A DNA stretch of 64,000 nt from positions 1 to 64,000 of the forward strand of contig NZ_JAJAEL010000038.1 in NCBI RefSeq assembly GCF_020447205.1. Direction: 5' to 3'. The notes under the pieces were generated by a model. That model saw nothing but the letters and a program-made list of their open reading frames with translations, searched no databases and had not been told where the DNA came from. Both the position numbers and the translations under genes were made by a program. Shown here piece by piece: positions 47,273-56,204 of this stretch. Positions within the stretch are counted from its first letter, which is position 1. Each line of letters begins with the position of its first letter. The DNA is from Thalassolituus alkanivorans (GTDB lineage Bacteria; Pseudomonadota; Gammaproteobacteria; Pseudomonadales; Oceanobacteraceae).

Positions 47273-48643
47273 TTAAACGGCGTTGATGGCTTCCTGTAAT
47301 TTATCCACACCAATAATGGTCATGCCGGGTATTGCCTGACGCGGAACATTGGCTTTCGGCACGATAGCGCGGGTAAAGCCATGCTTGGCGGCTTCTTTAA
47401 TGCGTTCCTGACCGGAGGGCACCGGCCGGATTTCTCCGGATAAACCCACCTCACCAAACACGATTAACTCCTGCGGCAATGGCTGATTACGGAAGCTGGA
47501 TAACGCAGACAGCAACAAGGCCAGATCGGCAGCGGTTTCTCCGACTTTTACCCCTCCGACTACGTTGATATACACATCCTGGTCACCCAGATGCACGCCA
47601 CCATGGCGATGCAGTGCTGCCAGCAATAAATTCATGCGGTTCTGGTCGAGGCCAACGGCCACCCGCTTAGGATGGCCAAAGTGGCTGTCATCGACCAGCG
47701 CCTGAATTTCGACCAGCAACGGCCGCGTACCTTCCCAGATCACCATCACCACGCTGCCGGCGGCGGGCTCTTCGCTGCGGCTTAAAAAGATCGAACTGGG
47801 GTTTTTGACTTCTTTTAAGCCGCTGTCGAGCATGGCAAAGACGCCCAGCTCATTAATGGCACCAAAGCGGTTTTTAATACCGCGCAGGGTACGGAAGCGG
47901 CTGTCGCCGGAGCCTTCGAGCATGATCGAACAGTCGATCATATGCTCCAGTACTTTCGGCCCGGCCAGGGTTCCGTCTTTGGTCACGTGGCCGACGAGAA
48001 ATAATACGGTGTTGGTTTGTTTGGCGTAGCGGGTCAGGGCGGCGGCGCTTTCGCGTACCTGTGACACGCTGCCCGGCGCCGATTCCACGCCTTCAACGTG
48101 CATCACCTGAATCGAGTCGATCACCACAATCTTCGGCTTATGCTGCTGCAGGGTATTAAGCAGGCGCTCGACGCTGGTTTCACTCAGCATATTCAGCTGG
48201 TCGGTTGGCAGGCCTAAACGTTTGGCACGCATGGCTACCTGTTGCAGGCTTTCTTCGCCGGTAACGTATAAAGCGGGCATATTCCCGGCTAGCGTGCACA
48301 TAGTCTGCAGCAGGAGTGTGGACTTACCAGCACCGGGATGGCCGCCGATTAAAATGGCCGAGCCCGGCACCAGACCGCCGCCCAGTACCCGGTCAAATTC
48401 CAGCATGCCACTGCTGATACGCGGTACTTCGGCCAGATCAACATCGGCCAGACGCTGAATTCCCTGACTGCCCGCGGCGCCGGCATAACCTGCGTAACTG
48501 GCATCACGGGACGGAGTTTTGGATGACGATACAACAAATTCCTGCAGCGTATTCCAGGCACCACAGTCGGTACATTGCCCCTGCCATTTGGCGTGTTCAG
48601 AGCCACAGTCGTTGCAGACGTAAGCGGTTTTTTTCTTGGCCAT
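47273..48643 (-). CDS. radA: RadA, DNA branch migration / repair ATPase
   Basis: A 456-residue RecA-like protein. An N-terminal zinc finger (Cys10, Cys13, Cys24, Cys27), Walker A GHPGAGKST, the KNRFG motif (GIKNRFGAI) and a C-terminal Lon-like domain are seen. It processes recombination intermediates. Convergent with cheV. Confidence 0.97.
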   Translation of the reverse strand: MAKKKTAYVCNDCGSEHAKWQGQCTDCGAWNTLQEFVVSSSKTPSRDASYAGYAGAAGSQGIQRLADVDLAEVPRISSGMLEFDRVLGGGLVPGSAILIGGHPGAGKSTLLLQTMCTLAGNMPALYVTGEESLQQVAMRAKRLGLPTDQLNMLSETSVERLLNTLQQHKPKIVVIDSIQVMHVEGVESAPGSVSQVRESAAALTRYAKQTNTVLFLVGHVTKDGTLAGPKVLEHMIDCSIMLEGSGDSRFRTLRGIKNRFGAINELGVFAMLDSGLKEVKNPSSIFLSRSEEPAAGSVVMVIWEGTRPLLVEIQALVDDSHFGHPKRVAVGLDQNRMNLLLAALHRHGGVHLGDQDVYINVVGGVKVGETAADLALLLSALSSFRNQPLPQELIVFGEVGLSGEIRPVPSGQERIKEAAKHGFTRAIVPKANVPRQAIPGMTIIGVDKLQEAINAV

Positions 48644-48822
48644 AGCGATTTCTGTGCAATAAGCGGAAGGGGAGAGTGTAAGGCATTGCGCGTTCAGCGT
48701 CAGGGCCGTTACGTGTTCATCGTCAGGCTCGGTAAAGAGGCTGCATTCTCCCTATGGCGGCGCGGTACAAATTGTTAAACTCCCTGCTTTCCGTCAAACC
48801 TGACAATAAGGATAAGATCAGC

Positions 48823-50094
48823 ATGAAAATTGAAACTCAGGCGATTCACGCCGGCTTTGCGGATGATCCGACAACCCGTGCCGTTGCGGTGCCTATTTAT
48901 CAGACCACTTCTTACAGTTTTCGCGATACTCAGCACGGTGCTGACCTGTTTGACCTGAAAGAGCCGGGTAACATTTACACCCGCATCATGAACCCGACCA
49001 ACGATGTGCTGGAACAGCGCGTTGCGGCGATGGAAGGCGGTATCGCCGCACTGTGCATGGCATCCGGTATGGCCGCCATTACCGCCAGCATCCAGACCCT
49101 GGCCCGTGCCGGCGATAACATCGTCAGCGTCAGCCAGTTATACGGCGGCAGCTATAACCTGTTTGCCCACACCTTCCCGCAGCAGGGCATCGAAGTACGC
49201 ATGGCCTCCGGTGATGACGTTGCTGCACTGGAAGCGTTAATTGACGATAAAACCCGCGCATTATTCTGTGAGTCGATCGGTAACCCGGCGGGTAACGTGG
49301 TGGACATTCAGGCGCTGGCCGATATGGCACATAAGCATGGCGTACCGGTCATCGTCGATAACACCGTTGCCACCCCTTACCTGTGCCGTCCGTTTGAATT
49401 CGGTGCCGATATTGTGGTGCATTCGCTGACCAAATACATCGGTGGTCACGGTACCACCGTTGGCGGCGCGATTGTCGATTCCGGTAAATTCCCATGGAAA
49501 GATAACCCACGCTTCCCGCACTTTAACCAGCCTGATCCGTCTTACCACGGCGTGGTGTATGCCGATGCCTTTGGTGAAGCGGCCTTTATCGGTCGCGCCC
49601 GCGTGGTGCCGCTGCGCAATATGGGTGCAGCCCTGTCGCCGTTTAATGCCTTTATGATTTTGCAGGGGCTGGAAACTCTGGCTCTGCGTATGGATCGCCA
49701 TGTGGAAAACGCGCAAAAAGTGGCTGAATACCTGGCCGCCCATGAGCAGGTTTCCTGGGTGAATTATGCCGGCCTTAAAACCAGCAAATACCACGAACTG
49801 GCACAGCGTATGCTGAATGGTAAGCCATCGGCGATTCTCAGCTTTGGTATCAAAGGCGGTGCCGAAGCCGGCGCTAAATTTATTGATGCCCTGCAGATGA
49901 TCAAGCGTCTGGTGAATATCGGTGATGCCAAGAGTCTGGCCTGTCATCCGGCAACCACCACACACCGTCAGCTGAATGAAAAAGAACTGGCATCCGCCGG
50001 TGTCAGCACCGATCTGGTCCGTCTGTCGATTGGTATCGAGCACGTTGACGATATCATTGCCGACGTTGAGCAGGCGCTGAAAGCTGCTCTCTGA
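48823..50094 (+). CDS. metY: O-acetylhomoserine sulfhydrylase
   Basis: A 423-residue PLP enzyme making homocysteine from O-acetylhomoserine and sulfide. The Schiff-base lysine lies in VVHSLTKYIGGHG; RIMNPTNDVLEQRVAAMEGG, SQLYGGSYNLF and GDAKSLACHPATTTHRQL are family motifs. ATG 48823 has AAGGAT upstream and starts MKIETQAIHAGF; the earlier in-frame start is not conserved. Related PLP enzymes such as MetZ are alternatives. Confidence 0.93.
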   Translation: MKIETQAIHAGFADDPTTRAVAVPIYQTTSYSFRDTQHGADLFDLKEPGNIYTRIMNPTNDVLEQRVAAMEGGIAALCMASGMAAITASIQTLARAGDNIVSVSQLYGGSYNLFAHTFPQQGIEVRMASGDDVAALEALIDDKTRALFCESIGNPAGNVVDIQALADMAHKHGVPVIVDNTVATPYLCRPFEFGADIVVHSLTKYIGGHGTTVGGAIVDSGKFPWKDNPRFPHFNQPDPSYHGVVYADAFGEAAFIGRARVVPLRNMGAALSPFNAFMILQGLETLALRMDRHVENAQKVAEYLAAHEQVSWVNYAGLKTSKYHELAQRMLNGKPSAILSFGIKGGAEAGAKFIDALQMIKRLVNIGDAKSLACHPATTTHRQLNEKELASAGVSTDLVRLSIGIEHVDDIIADVEQALKAAL

Positions 50095-50113
50095 GCAGGT
50101 TGTATCTGAAAAC

Positions 50114-50134
50114 GTCCGGCGCTGTGCGCCGGAC
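50114..50134 (+). terminator. hairpin after metY
   Basis: GTCCGGCGC-TGT-GCGCCGGAC is a perfect 9-bp stem. The T-run comes only 15 bases later, after CTCCGGAG, which holds the ribosome binding site of the next gene. It may be a leaky terminator or control read-through. Confidence 0.55.
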
Positions 50135-50155
50135 ATTCTCCGGAGTTTTTTGGTT

Positions 50156-50809
50156 ATGTCTTTTGGTCAGTTTATTGCCCTGATCTGCACAGTACTATCA
50201 CTCGGCACCATTGCCGTGACTTATGCCGTTGGCGTAAACGAAGGTACTGCTGTTGCCTGTAATCCTTTCTTTGATGGCTGTACTGACATTACCCATACCG
50301 GAATGAAAGGCGATGCCGGATTTATTTTCCGTGGTGGCATGATTGCCGGCTGTGCATTTTTTATTGTCTGGTGGCAGGTAATGCGTACCTGGCTGGCCGG
50401 ACACAGTGGCCGTATGGCTTTAAATGCCATGCAGTTTTTTGGTGTGATCGCTGCTGTTGGTTTATTGGTCGGGACTGCGGTGCTGGTACCGGAAAAAGAC
50501 GCAACCCGCTGGGGTGTGCATGTGCGTGGCGCGAATCTGTTTTTTCAGGGCATGCTGATTGCTCTGACAATTAACTATGTATTGATTTTCCGCGCCCGTA
50601 AGGCCGGACTGGAAGTGCCGTCGTTTATCGCCAAAAGCGTACTGATGGCGATTCTCTGGCTTATGTTTGTCGCCTTTGCCGGTGTGACTGTTGGCGTGGA
50701 AATGAGTAACGGCAAACGCATTATCGAGTGGTGGGCCACGCTCTTTATCGGCCTGTACTTTTTGACCTCTTATTGGGACTGGCAACGGGTTCGTCTCAGT
50801 CATTATTAA
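50156..50809 (+). CDS. Frag1/DRAM-like membrane protein, copy 1
   Basis: A 217-residue protein with about six membrane helices. The loop after helix 1 has CNPFFDGCTDITHTG, followed by FIFRGGMIAGCAFFIVWW; it ends EWWATLFIGLYFLTSYWDW. These features recall the Frag1/DRAM/Sfk1 family, whose bacterial members are uncharacterised. ATG 50156 follows CCGGAG. It is the first of three tandem paralogs. Confidence 0.75.
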   Translation: MSFGQFIALICTVLSLGTIAVTYAVGVNEGTAVACNPFFDGCTDITHTGMKGDAGFIFRGGMIAGCAFFIVWWQVMRTWLAGHSGRMALNAMQFFGVIAAVGLLVGTAVLVPEKDATRWGVHVRGANLFFQGMLIALTINYVLIFRARKAGLEVPSFIAKSVLMAILWLMFVAFAGVTVGVEMSNGKRIIEWWATLFIGLYFLTSYWDWQRVRLSHY

Positions 50810-50845
50810 ACCGCAACTGTAAAATAACGGAACAAGGATGTTGTT

Positions 50846-51580
50846 ATGACCTTACCGCAACGAACGGCGCTGGTAGCTTGCCTGCTGCCAATAATTACCA
50901 TTGCGCTGAGTTATTTTCTTACCGTGCAGGGCGGACATAAGCCCTGGTGTATTCCCTATTTTGAGGGGTGTACCACCATTACCGCGACCGGTATTTATTA
51001 TCCGGCGGCCTATGTATTCCGCGCCGGGTTAATCAGTGCCGCCGTAGTGTTTATTCTCTGGTGGTATTGCGTGCGCGCCTGGCTGGAAAGTGTTGGCCGC
51101 CCTGAACATCATCCGTGGATTCACCGTATTGTTACTTTCGCCATTATTGCCAGCATGCTGCTGATCGCCTCCATTGCGGTGCTGGGAGAGCATATGCTGC
51201 CGCCTTCTGATCATCGTTTTTTATGGCGTTTTCACACGGTGACGGCGGGGTTGTTTTTTCTGGTAACGGCGTTGTGCCAGATCATGATGACGCTGCGTAT
51301 GCGTCAGTTGCAGCGTGAGCTGAATATTAAATTCAGCCGTATTGCCAGCAAACAGATTCTGGCGGTTTTGCAGTTGTTATTACTGGCAGCCTTTGTACTG
51401 ATTCTGCTGCTGGATTTAAAAACCGATGGCGTGGAAGAGATTTTTGAATGGTGGCTGGCAACCTTCAGTTGCTTATATTTTTACACTACCTTCCATGACT
51501 GGCGCGATTTCCGTCTGACCCGGCGGGAAAAAGAGCTGGCGTTGCAACAGGATGAAACTCTGCAGGAGGTGACCGCATGA
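50846..51580 (+). CDS. Frag1/DRAM-like membrane protein, copy 2
   Basis: A 244-residue paralog of its neighbours with the same landmarks: CIPYFEGCTTITATG, YVFRAGLISAAVVFILWW and EWWLATFSCLYFYTTFHDW. It has a charged C-terminal tail. It starts 36 bp after copy 1 with an AAGGATG-type site and overlaps copy 3 by 4 bp, so the three are one operon. Confidence 0.75.
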   Translation: MTLPQRTALVACLLPIITIALSYFLTVQGGHKPWCIPYFEGCTTITATGIYYPAAYVFRAGLISAAVVFILWWYCVRAWLESVGRPEHHPWIHRIVTFAIIASMLLIASIAVLGEHMLPPSDHRFLWRFHTVTAGLFFLVTALCQIMMTLRMRQLQRELNIKFSRIASKQILAVLQLLLLAAFVLILLLDLKTDGVEEIFEWWLATFSCLYFYTTFHDWRDFRLTRREKELALQQDETLQEVTA

Positions 51581-52245
51581 CTTTACCGCAACGCATTGCC
51601 TTAAGCAGTTTCTGGTTATCACATCTCACCTTCTGGCTGACTCTGGCGCTGAGCATGGCCTGGGGGGTAACCGATATTTGTATTCCTTATCTGACCGGAT
51701 GTACCAGCATTACCGCTACAGGTATCCCCGATCCGCAGGCGTTTATTTTTCGCGGTGGTTTAATTGCTGCCTGCGTTCTGTTTATTGTCTGGTGGTACTG
51801 CATGCAGGCCTGGCTGATTGAAATTGCTCCTGAACGGCCGATCTGGACGGTACGTTATATGGTAACCGCCGGCATTATCAGCTCGGTCTGCCTGATTATC
51901 GCAACGGCCGTATTAAGGCCCGATAAAGGCAATTTACCCTGGATATTGCATACCGTTGGTGCGGCTTTATTTTTCCTGATTTCACTGGCGGTACAGACGC
52001 GTATCACCTATTGGCTGAAACATCTGGCCAAGCGTGGTGTGGATATTGGTTCCAGCCTGCCGCAGAAATTTATTCTGGTGTATGCCCAGTGGTTTTTCCT
52101 TGGGGTAATGATCGTGCTGCAGGTTGCCGATAGCGATGATCGCTGGAAAAACGTGGTTGAATGGTGGATGGCGTTGTTGATAGGGCTGTTTTACCTGACC
52201 AGCTATCGTGACTGGGCGGATTTTCGCCTGACAGATACAGAATAA
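51577..52245 (+). CDS. Frag1/DRAM-like membrane protein, copy 3
   Basis: A 222-residue paralog: CIPYLTGCTSITATG, FIFRGGLIAACVLFIVWWYC and EWWMALLIGLFYLTSYRDW. It is nearer to copy 2 than to copy 1 by eye (identical MTLPQR start). The ATGA overlap with copy 2 shows translational coupling. Function unknown. Confidence 0.75.
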   Translation: MTLPQRIALSSFWLSHLTFWLTLALSMAWGVTDICIPYLTGCTSITATGIPDPQAFIFRGGLIAACVLFIVWWYCMQAWLIEIAPERPIWTVRYMVTAGIISSVCLIIATAVLRPDKGNLPWILHTVGAALFFLISLAVQTRITYWLKHLAKRGVDIGSSLPQKFILVYAQWFFLGVMIVLQVADSDDRWKNVVEWWMALLIGLFYLTSYRDWADFRLTDTE

Positions 52246-52346
52246 CTGACCGGAATCATAGCTCCGGCGGCGGCAGCGGTTTATGCTGTGTTTTCCTGGC
52301 GGGTGTATTGAAACCGCTCACTGACAAGAACAAGAGGACAGACCCT

Positions 52347-52580
52347 ATGCCGATTTCTCAGGATTTACTGCAGGAGATGAATCTGCTGGCACAGTTTGAT
52401 CTGCACAGCATGCAGCAGGGAATTAAAGTACATTCTGATGCCGCGCCGGAAATTGTCGCTGCTGCACAGCGGTTGTTTGATAAAGGCCTGATTGATCAGG
52501 CTGATGGTGGTTATCTCACCAGTCTGGGACTGGATGCCGCCGAGCATGTGCAGAACGTTTTACAGATATTGCGCGGCTGA
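52347..52580 (+). CDS. TIGR02647-type small protein
   Basis: A 77-residue protein (MPISQDLLQEMNLLAQFDLH; GIKVHSDAAPEIVAAAQRLF; GLIDQADGGYLTSLGLDAAE) matching a small family common in Pseudomonas and relatives. It looks like a winged-helix-type fold; the function is unknown. ATG 52347 has AGAGGA upstream. Confidence 0.85.
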   Translation: MPISQDLLQEMNLLAQFDLHSMQQGIKVHSDAAPEIVAAAQRLFDKGLIDQADGGYLTSLGLDAAEHVQNVLQILRG

Positions 52581-52591
52581 GTTCTGAAATC

Positions 52592-52615
52592 TCAGCTGAG
52601 CGTCTGCTCAGCTGA
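52592..52615. terminator. hairpin between convergent genes
   Basis: TCAGCTGAGC-GTCT-GCTCAGCTGA is a perfect 10-bp stem that overlaps the rsmE stop codon. No strong T-run. Confidence 0.55.
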
Positions 52616-53336
52616 AATCTCCCCACTGAAACTGAAACACGCTCAGCGCTGCAAGGGCTGCGGTTTCGGTACGCAGAATTCGCGGGCCCAGTGTCAGTCC
52701 GGCAAAGCCGCTGCTCATGGCCATTTCCACTTCCTGTTCGCTGAATCCACCTTCTGGTCCGACCAGCAGGGCGACGCTTGCCGGCTGCGGATAGTCACGC
52801 AGTGGCTTCTGCCGGTGAGGATGCAGTAACAGACGCACATCGGCGTTATTGTTTTTTGCCCAGTCGGCAAAATATTGCGGCTGATTAATGGTTGGTATGC
52901 GGTTACGACCACTCTGCTCACAGGCAGAAATCGCCACTTTCTGCCAGTGCTCCATTTTTTTATCCAGTCGCTCGCCTTTTAAGCGGACTTCACAGCGCTC
53001 ACTCCACAGCGGGGTAATATCGCTGATGCCCAGTTCGGTCGCTTTCTGAATAGTGAAATCCATGCGGTCACCTTTGGATACCACCTGCCCAAGTTGCAGC
53101 TTAAGTGGGGTATCTGCTTCACTGCGCAGAATGTCGCCAACCAGCACCGACGCACTTTTTTTCTGCACATCACACAGTTGTCCGGCGTATTCATGGCCGT
53201 CACCATTAAACAGGCGGACAGGATCGCCGTCGTTCATGCGCAGCACGCGGATCAGGTGGGCAAAGGCCTGATCATCCAGTTCAGTGCGCAGACCGCTGCT
53301 GAGAGCGGCGGCAGAATAAATACGGGGGCCGGACAT
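52608..53336 (-). CDS. rsmE: RsmE, 16S rRNA m3U1498 methyltransferase
   Basis: A 242-residue SPOUT methyltransferase. The deep-knot SAM site is seen in LLVGPEGGFSEQE and LGPRILRTETAALAAL; the N-terminal PUA-like domain binds rRNA. ATG 53336 gives MSGPRIYSAA; the upstream extension to 53372 is not conserved. Confidence 0.95.
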   Translation of the reverse strand: MSGPRIYSAAALSSGLRTELDDQAFAHLIRVLRMNDGDPVRLFNGDGHEYAGQLCDVQKKSASVLVGDILRSEADTPLKLQLGQVVSKGDRMDFTIQKATELGISDITPLWSERCEVRLKGERLDKKMEHWQKVAISACEQSGRNRIPTINQPQYFADWAKNNNADVRLLLHPHRQKPLRDYPQPASVALLVGPEGGFSEQEVEMAMSSGFAGLTLGPRILRTETAALAALSVFQFQWGDFS

Positions 53337-53446
53337 AATGAACGGATTCCTGCAGAAGGTAGAGCTCTGCATGATAACAAAAAAGTGCAGAAATCAGAGA
53401 GTGGACAGAGAATCGGGCGGCGCCAGGCTGGCCCGGCGCTGGTATT

Positions 53447-54004
53447 TTATTCGTGATCGCGTTGCTGGCGTAAGGTCCGGCTTTGCAGCTGGAACAGGTG
53501 CTGAATCAGCAGTTCCTGCTCGGTTTCTTTCAGGCCTTCAAAGTTAACCCGCACCATATAAGGAGCATCGCTTTCACCGCTGTCATCGATAGAAACAATA
53601 TTACCCGCCAGAGACAGAATGGCATTGGACGGTTTCAGCTGCAGGTTAAACAGCAGGTGGCTGCTGCCGCGCAGGTCGGCGTCGGTGTTAAAGGCCATAC
53701 CACAGGCGCTGAGGTTGACCCTTACCCGGGCTTCCGTCATCGACAGGTTGAGCTCCGGGTGAGTGGTACTGTTGCCGTTCAGCAGATTGAGTTTGCGGTT
53801 CAGTAATTCGAGCACCTGACCAATTGCCGGATGTACCGAACGCACCTGATGAATCAGATTGCCGATATCCTGTTCCAGTTGCTTCAGTTCGCTCTTCTGT
53901 TGGCTGTGATTCTCTTTCCAGTGGCTGAATTCATCCTGGGTGATGGCCTGAAAATCCATCACCACCTCATCATCAAGGCGAAAAAAGCGGCGTCTCTCTT
54001 CCAT
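53447..54004 (-). CDS. PilZ-type c-di-GMP receptor with a helical insert
   Basis: A 185-residue protein. The N-terminal RRRFFR fits the PilZ RxxxR motif and VNLSACGMAF fits its D/NxSxxG motif, but the two are ~90 residues apart rather than ~25, separated by a predicted helical insert (FSHWKENHSQQKSELKQLEQ onward). This is an atypical PilZ arrangement. It is the last gene of the pomA-motB operon, so a c-di-GMP brake on the motor is a reasonable inference. Confidence 0.75.
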   Translation of the reverse strand: MEERRRFFRLDDEVVMDFQAITQDEFSHWKENHSQQKSELKQLEQDIGNLIHQVRSVHPAIGQVLELLNRKLNLLNGNSTTHPELNLSMTEARVRVNLSACGMAFNTDADLRGSSHLLFNLQLKPSNAILSLAGNIVSIDDSGESDAPYMVRVNFEGLKETEQELLIQHLFQLQSRTLRQQRDHE

Positions 54005-54021
54005 TATTTTTATTATCCCAA

Positions 54022-55002
54022 TCAGAATATTTCGTCAGGGCTCAGCTCGAAGTCTTCGGGCCGGGCATTTACCGCATCTTTTACCTGTCCGTCTTCCGGT
54101 TGTATTTCCGGAACATCGTCATCGTCATTTTCGTGGGTACGCAGAATCACGATTTCCACCCGGCGGTTACGGGCGCGGGATTCAGCATCGGTATTCGGTA
54201 CCAGTGGCTGAGTATCGGCATGGCCGACAATCTGAAAACGGCTGGAGTCCAGTTCCGGTGCGACAAACAACTCTTCGGCAAAGGCTGCAGCCCGGGCGGA
54301 AGACAGCGTCCAGTTGGAACGGTAGCGGCCACCGGCAACCGGAATATCATCAGTATGTCCCTCAACGGAAATCCGTCCCGGAAGTGTTACCAGCACTTCA
54401 CGGATTTTATCGATAACCGGCAGGAATTTATCGTCGATATAATCCGAACCTGAGCGGAAAGCGCCGCGCTGCTCGATGCGGATAATAATTTTCTTACCCA
54501 CGGTTTCGATTTCCAGCTGACCTTGCGCTATTTCGCTTTCCAGTTTGGCTGCCACTTCCATGGCTTCAGCTTCGGTCTTTTTATTTTCAATATCTTCTTT
54601 GGGAACCACGACCTCACGGGTTTGCTGCCCCTGATCGCCCTGGCGCTCTTCCTGCTGGGTAACTTCATCCTGGCACAACACTTCCAGTGAGCTTTTGGTG
54701 ATATCGCTGGTTTTTTGCCGGACTTCATTAATAGGCGTCGGCTCCGGAATCGACGGACTGAAATGACGGGCAATAATACTGGTTCCCTTTGGTGGATCAC
54801 TGACGTTCACAACCGTTTGCACGCCAAAAGCCTCGCGCAGCTCACCGGCCAGGCGTTTAAACTTTAAGGCGTCCATTTCTGAAAATGACAGCAGCAGCAC
54901 GAAAAAGCACATCAGCAGTGACATCAGATCGGCAAAGGTCATTACCCAACCGGGAATACCGGCCGGACAGGGTGGACATTCCTGTTCTTCTTCAGCGGCC
55001 AT
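54022..55002 (-). CDS. motB: MotB/PomB flagellar stator subunit
   Basis: A 326-residue protein. The helix PGWVMTFADLMSLLMCFFVLLLSF carries the ion-binding Asp; a plug and linker follow, then an OmpA-type peptidoglycan domain (VEGHTDDIPV, NWTLSSARAAAFAEEL, RNRRVEIVI). The polar N-terminus and C-x2-C string resemble PomB of sodium motors. ATG 55002 has AGGTGA at ten bases; TTG 55011 overlaps the pomA stop but its site is too close. Confidence 0.93.
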   Translation of the reverse strand: MAAEEEQECPPCPAGIPGWVMTFADLMSLLMCFFVLLLSFSEMDALKFKRLAGELREAFGVQTVVNVSDPPKGTSIIARHFSPSIPEPTPINEVRQKTSDITKSSLEVLCQDEVTQQEERQGDQGQQTREVVVPKEDIENKKTEAEAMEVAAKLESEIAQGQLEIETVGKKIIIRIEQRGAFRSGSDYIDDKFLPVIDKIREVLVTLPGRISVEGHTDDIPVAGGRYRSNWTLSSARAAAFAEELFVAPELDSSRFQIVGHADTQPLVPNTDAESRARNRRVEIVILRTHENDDDDVPEIQPEDGQVKDAVNARPEDFELSPDEIF

Positions 55003-55007
55003 AATGC

Positions 55008-55766
55008 TCAATCACCTGATGTGTTGCGTTTGCCTTCCTGAATATAGGCCTGCAACATGGTTTCAATAACGCGTGGATTCTGGCCGCTCTGAATGGCAAG
55101 CAGCGCATCAATAATCATAGCTTTCAGCCGGTCTTCTTCGTTTTTACGCAGCGTCAGCTTGTCGGCAATTGGCAGCGACAGCATGGTCGCCATCATTGCG
55201 CCATAGAGAGTGGTCAGCAGTGCAACCGCCATGGCCGGGCCGATGGATTTCGGATCGTCCATATTGGCCAGCATGGCAACCAGACCGATCAGTGTACCGA
55301 TCATGCCCATCGCCGGAGCCACATCACCCAGCGATTTAAAAATCGTGATACCAATATCGTGGCGTTCGCTGGCCTGCTTCAGTTCTTTATTCATTAGAGT
55401 CCGGACAACGTCCGGATCGTGGCCATCGACCAGCAGCTGAATACCTTTACTGAGAAAGTCATCACTGACTTCTTTGCCTTCCAGAGAGAGCAGGCCGCCT
55501 TTGCGCGCCATACCGGCCATTTCCACCACTTCTTCAATAATGGCTTCGGGTTTACTGAGCTTGAATGAAAAGGCTTTGGCGGCGACTTTGATGGCGCTGA
55601 GAAACTGGCCGAGTTCAAACTTCATCATAACGGCGAACATACTGCCAACGATCACAATCAGGATCGAAGGCACGTTCACAAACATACTGATATCGCCGCC
55701 CAGAACCATCGCCATAACGACGATGCCAAAGGCGCCGACTACCCCAACTAACGATGCGAGATCCAC
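55008..55766 (-). CDS. pomA: PomA/MotA flagellar stator subunit
   Basis: A 252-residue four-helix protein of the MotA/PomA type: DLASLVGVVGAFGIVVMAMVLGG, ALGDVAPAMGMIGTLIGLVAML-like segment (here SLGDVAPAMG) and the cytoplasmic loop with conserved charges. GTG 55766 follows AAGGAG. With MotB/PomB it forms the Na+-driven stator; sodium use is inferred from sequence style and from the Mrp operon. Confidence 0.93.
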   Translation of the reverse strand: MDLASLVGVVGAFGIVVMAMVLGGDISMFVNVPSILIVIVGSMFAVMMKFELGQFLSAIKVAAKAFSFKLSKPEAIIEEVVEMAGMARKGGLLSLEGKEVSDDFLSKGIQLLVDGHDPDVVRTLMNKELKQASERHDIGITIFKSLGDVAPAMGMIGTLIGLVAMLANMDDPKSIGPAMAVALLTTLYGAMMATMLSLPIADKLTLRKNEEDRLKAMIIDALLAIQSGQNPRVIETMLQAYIQEGKRNTSGD

Positions 55767-55961
55767 TGATGCTCCTTGCCACTAAACCATTCACTGCCTC
55801 TGAGTTTAGTCAAACATTCGTGATCTTCCTTCGCATTGACGAAATTGTTGGCAGGCTGATTTGTTTGCCGCCAGAGGGCAGACAGGGGCCGCCATAAGCG
55901 CACAGGTTGACCCGCCGGAGCCTTGGGTTTAGTGTGGCCGCTCTCCGGGAGAGCGCGATAT

Positions 55962-56204
55962 ATGACTGGTAAAAATGCCCCTTTTGAATTTGAAGCAGCA
56001 CTGACTGAGCTTGAGCAATTGGTCGTGCGTATGGAAAACGGCGACCTGTCGCTGGAAGACTCGTTACGTGCCTTTGAGCAGGGCATCGGCCTGACCCGTC
56101 AGTGTCAGCAGGCGCTGAGTGCTGCCGAACAACGGGTACAGCTGCTGCTTGAACAAAATGGTCAGAGCGTGGCACAGCCTTTTGCCGCAGGTGAGGAACC
56201 CTGA
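55962..56204 (+). CDS. xseB: XseB, exonuclease VII small subunit
   Basis: An 80-residue protein with FEAALTELEQLVVRMENGDL and LEDSLRAFEQGIGLTRQCQQ, the family signature. ATG 55962 gives the usual start (MTGKNAPFEFE). The stop overlaps the ispA ATG (TGATG). The xseB-ispA-dxs order is widespread. Confidence 0.96.
   Translation: MTGKNAPFEFEAALTELEQLVVRMENGDLSLEDSLRAFEQGIGLTRQCQQALSAAEQRVQLLLEQNGQSVAQPFAAGEEP

Noticed and set aside
48644..48822. possible SAM-type riboswitch upstream of metY
   Set aside because: The gene would suit one, but I could not find the conserved cores of SAM-I, SAM-II or SAM-V.
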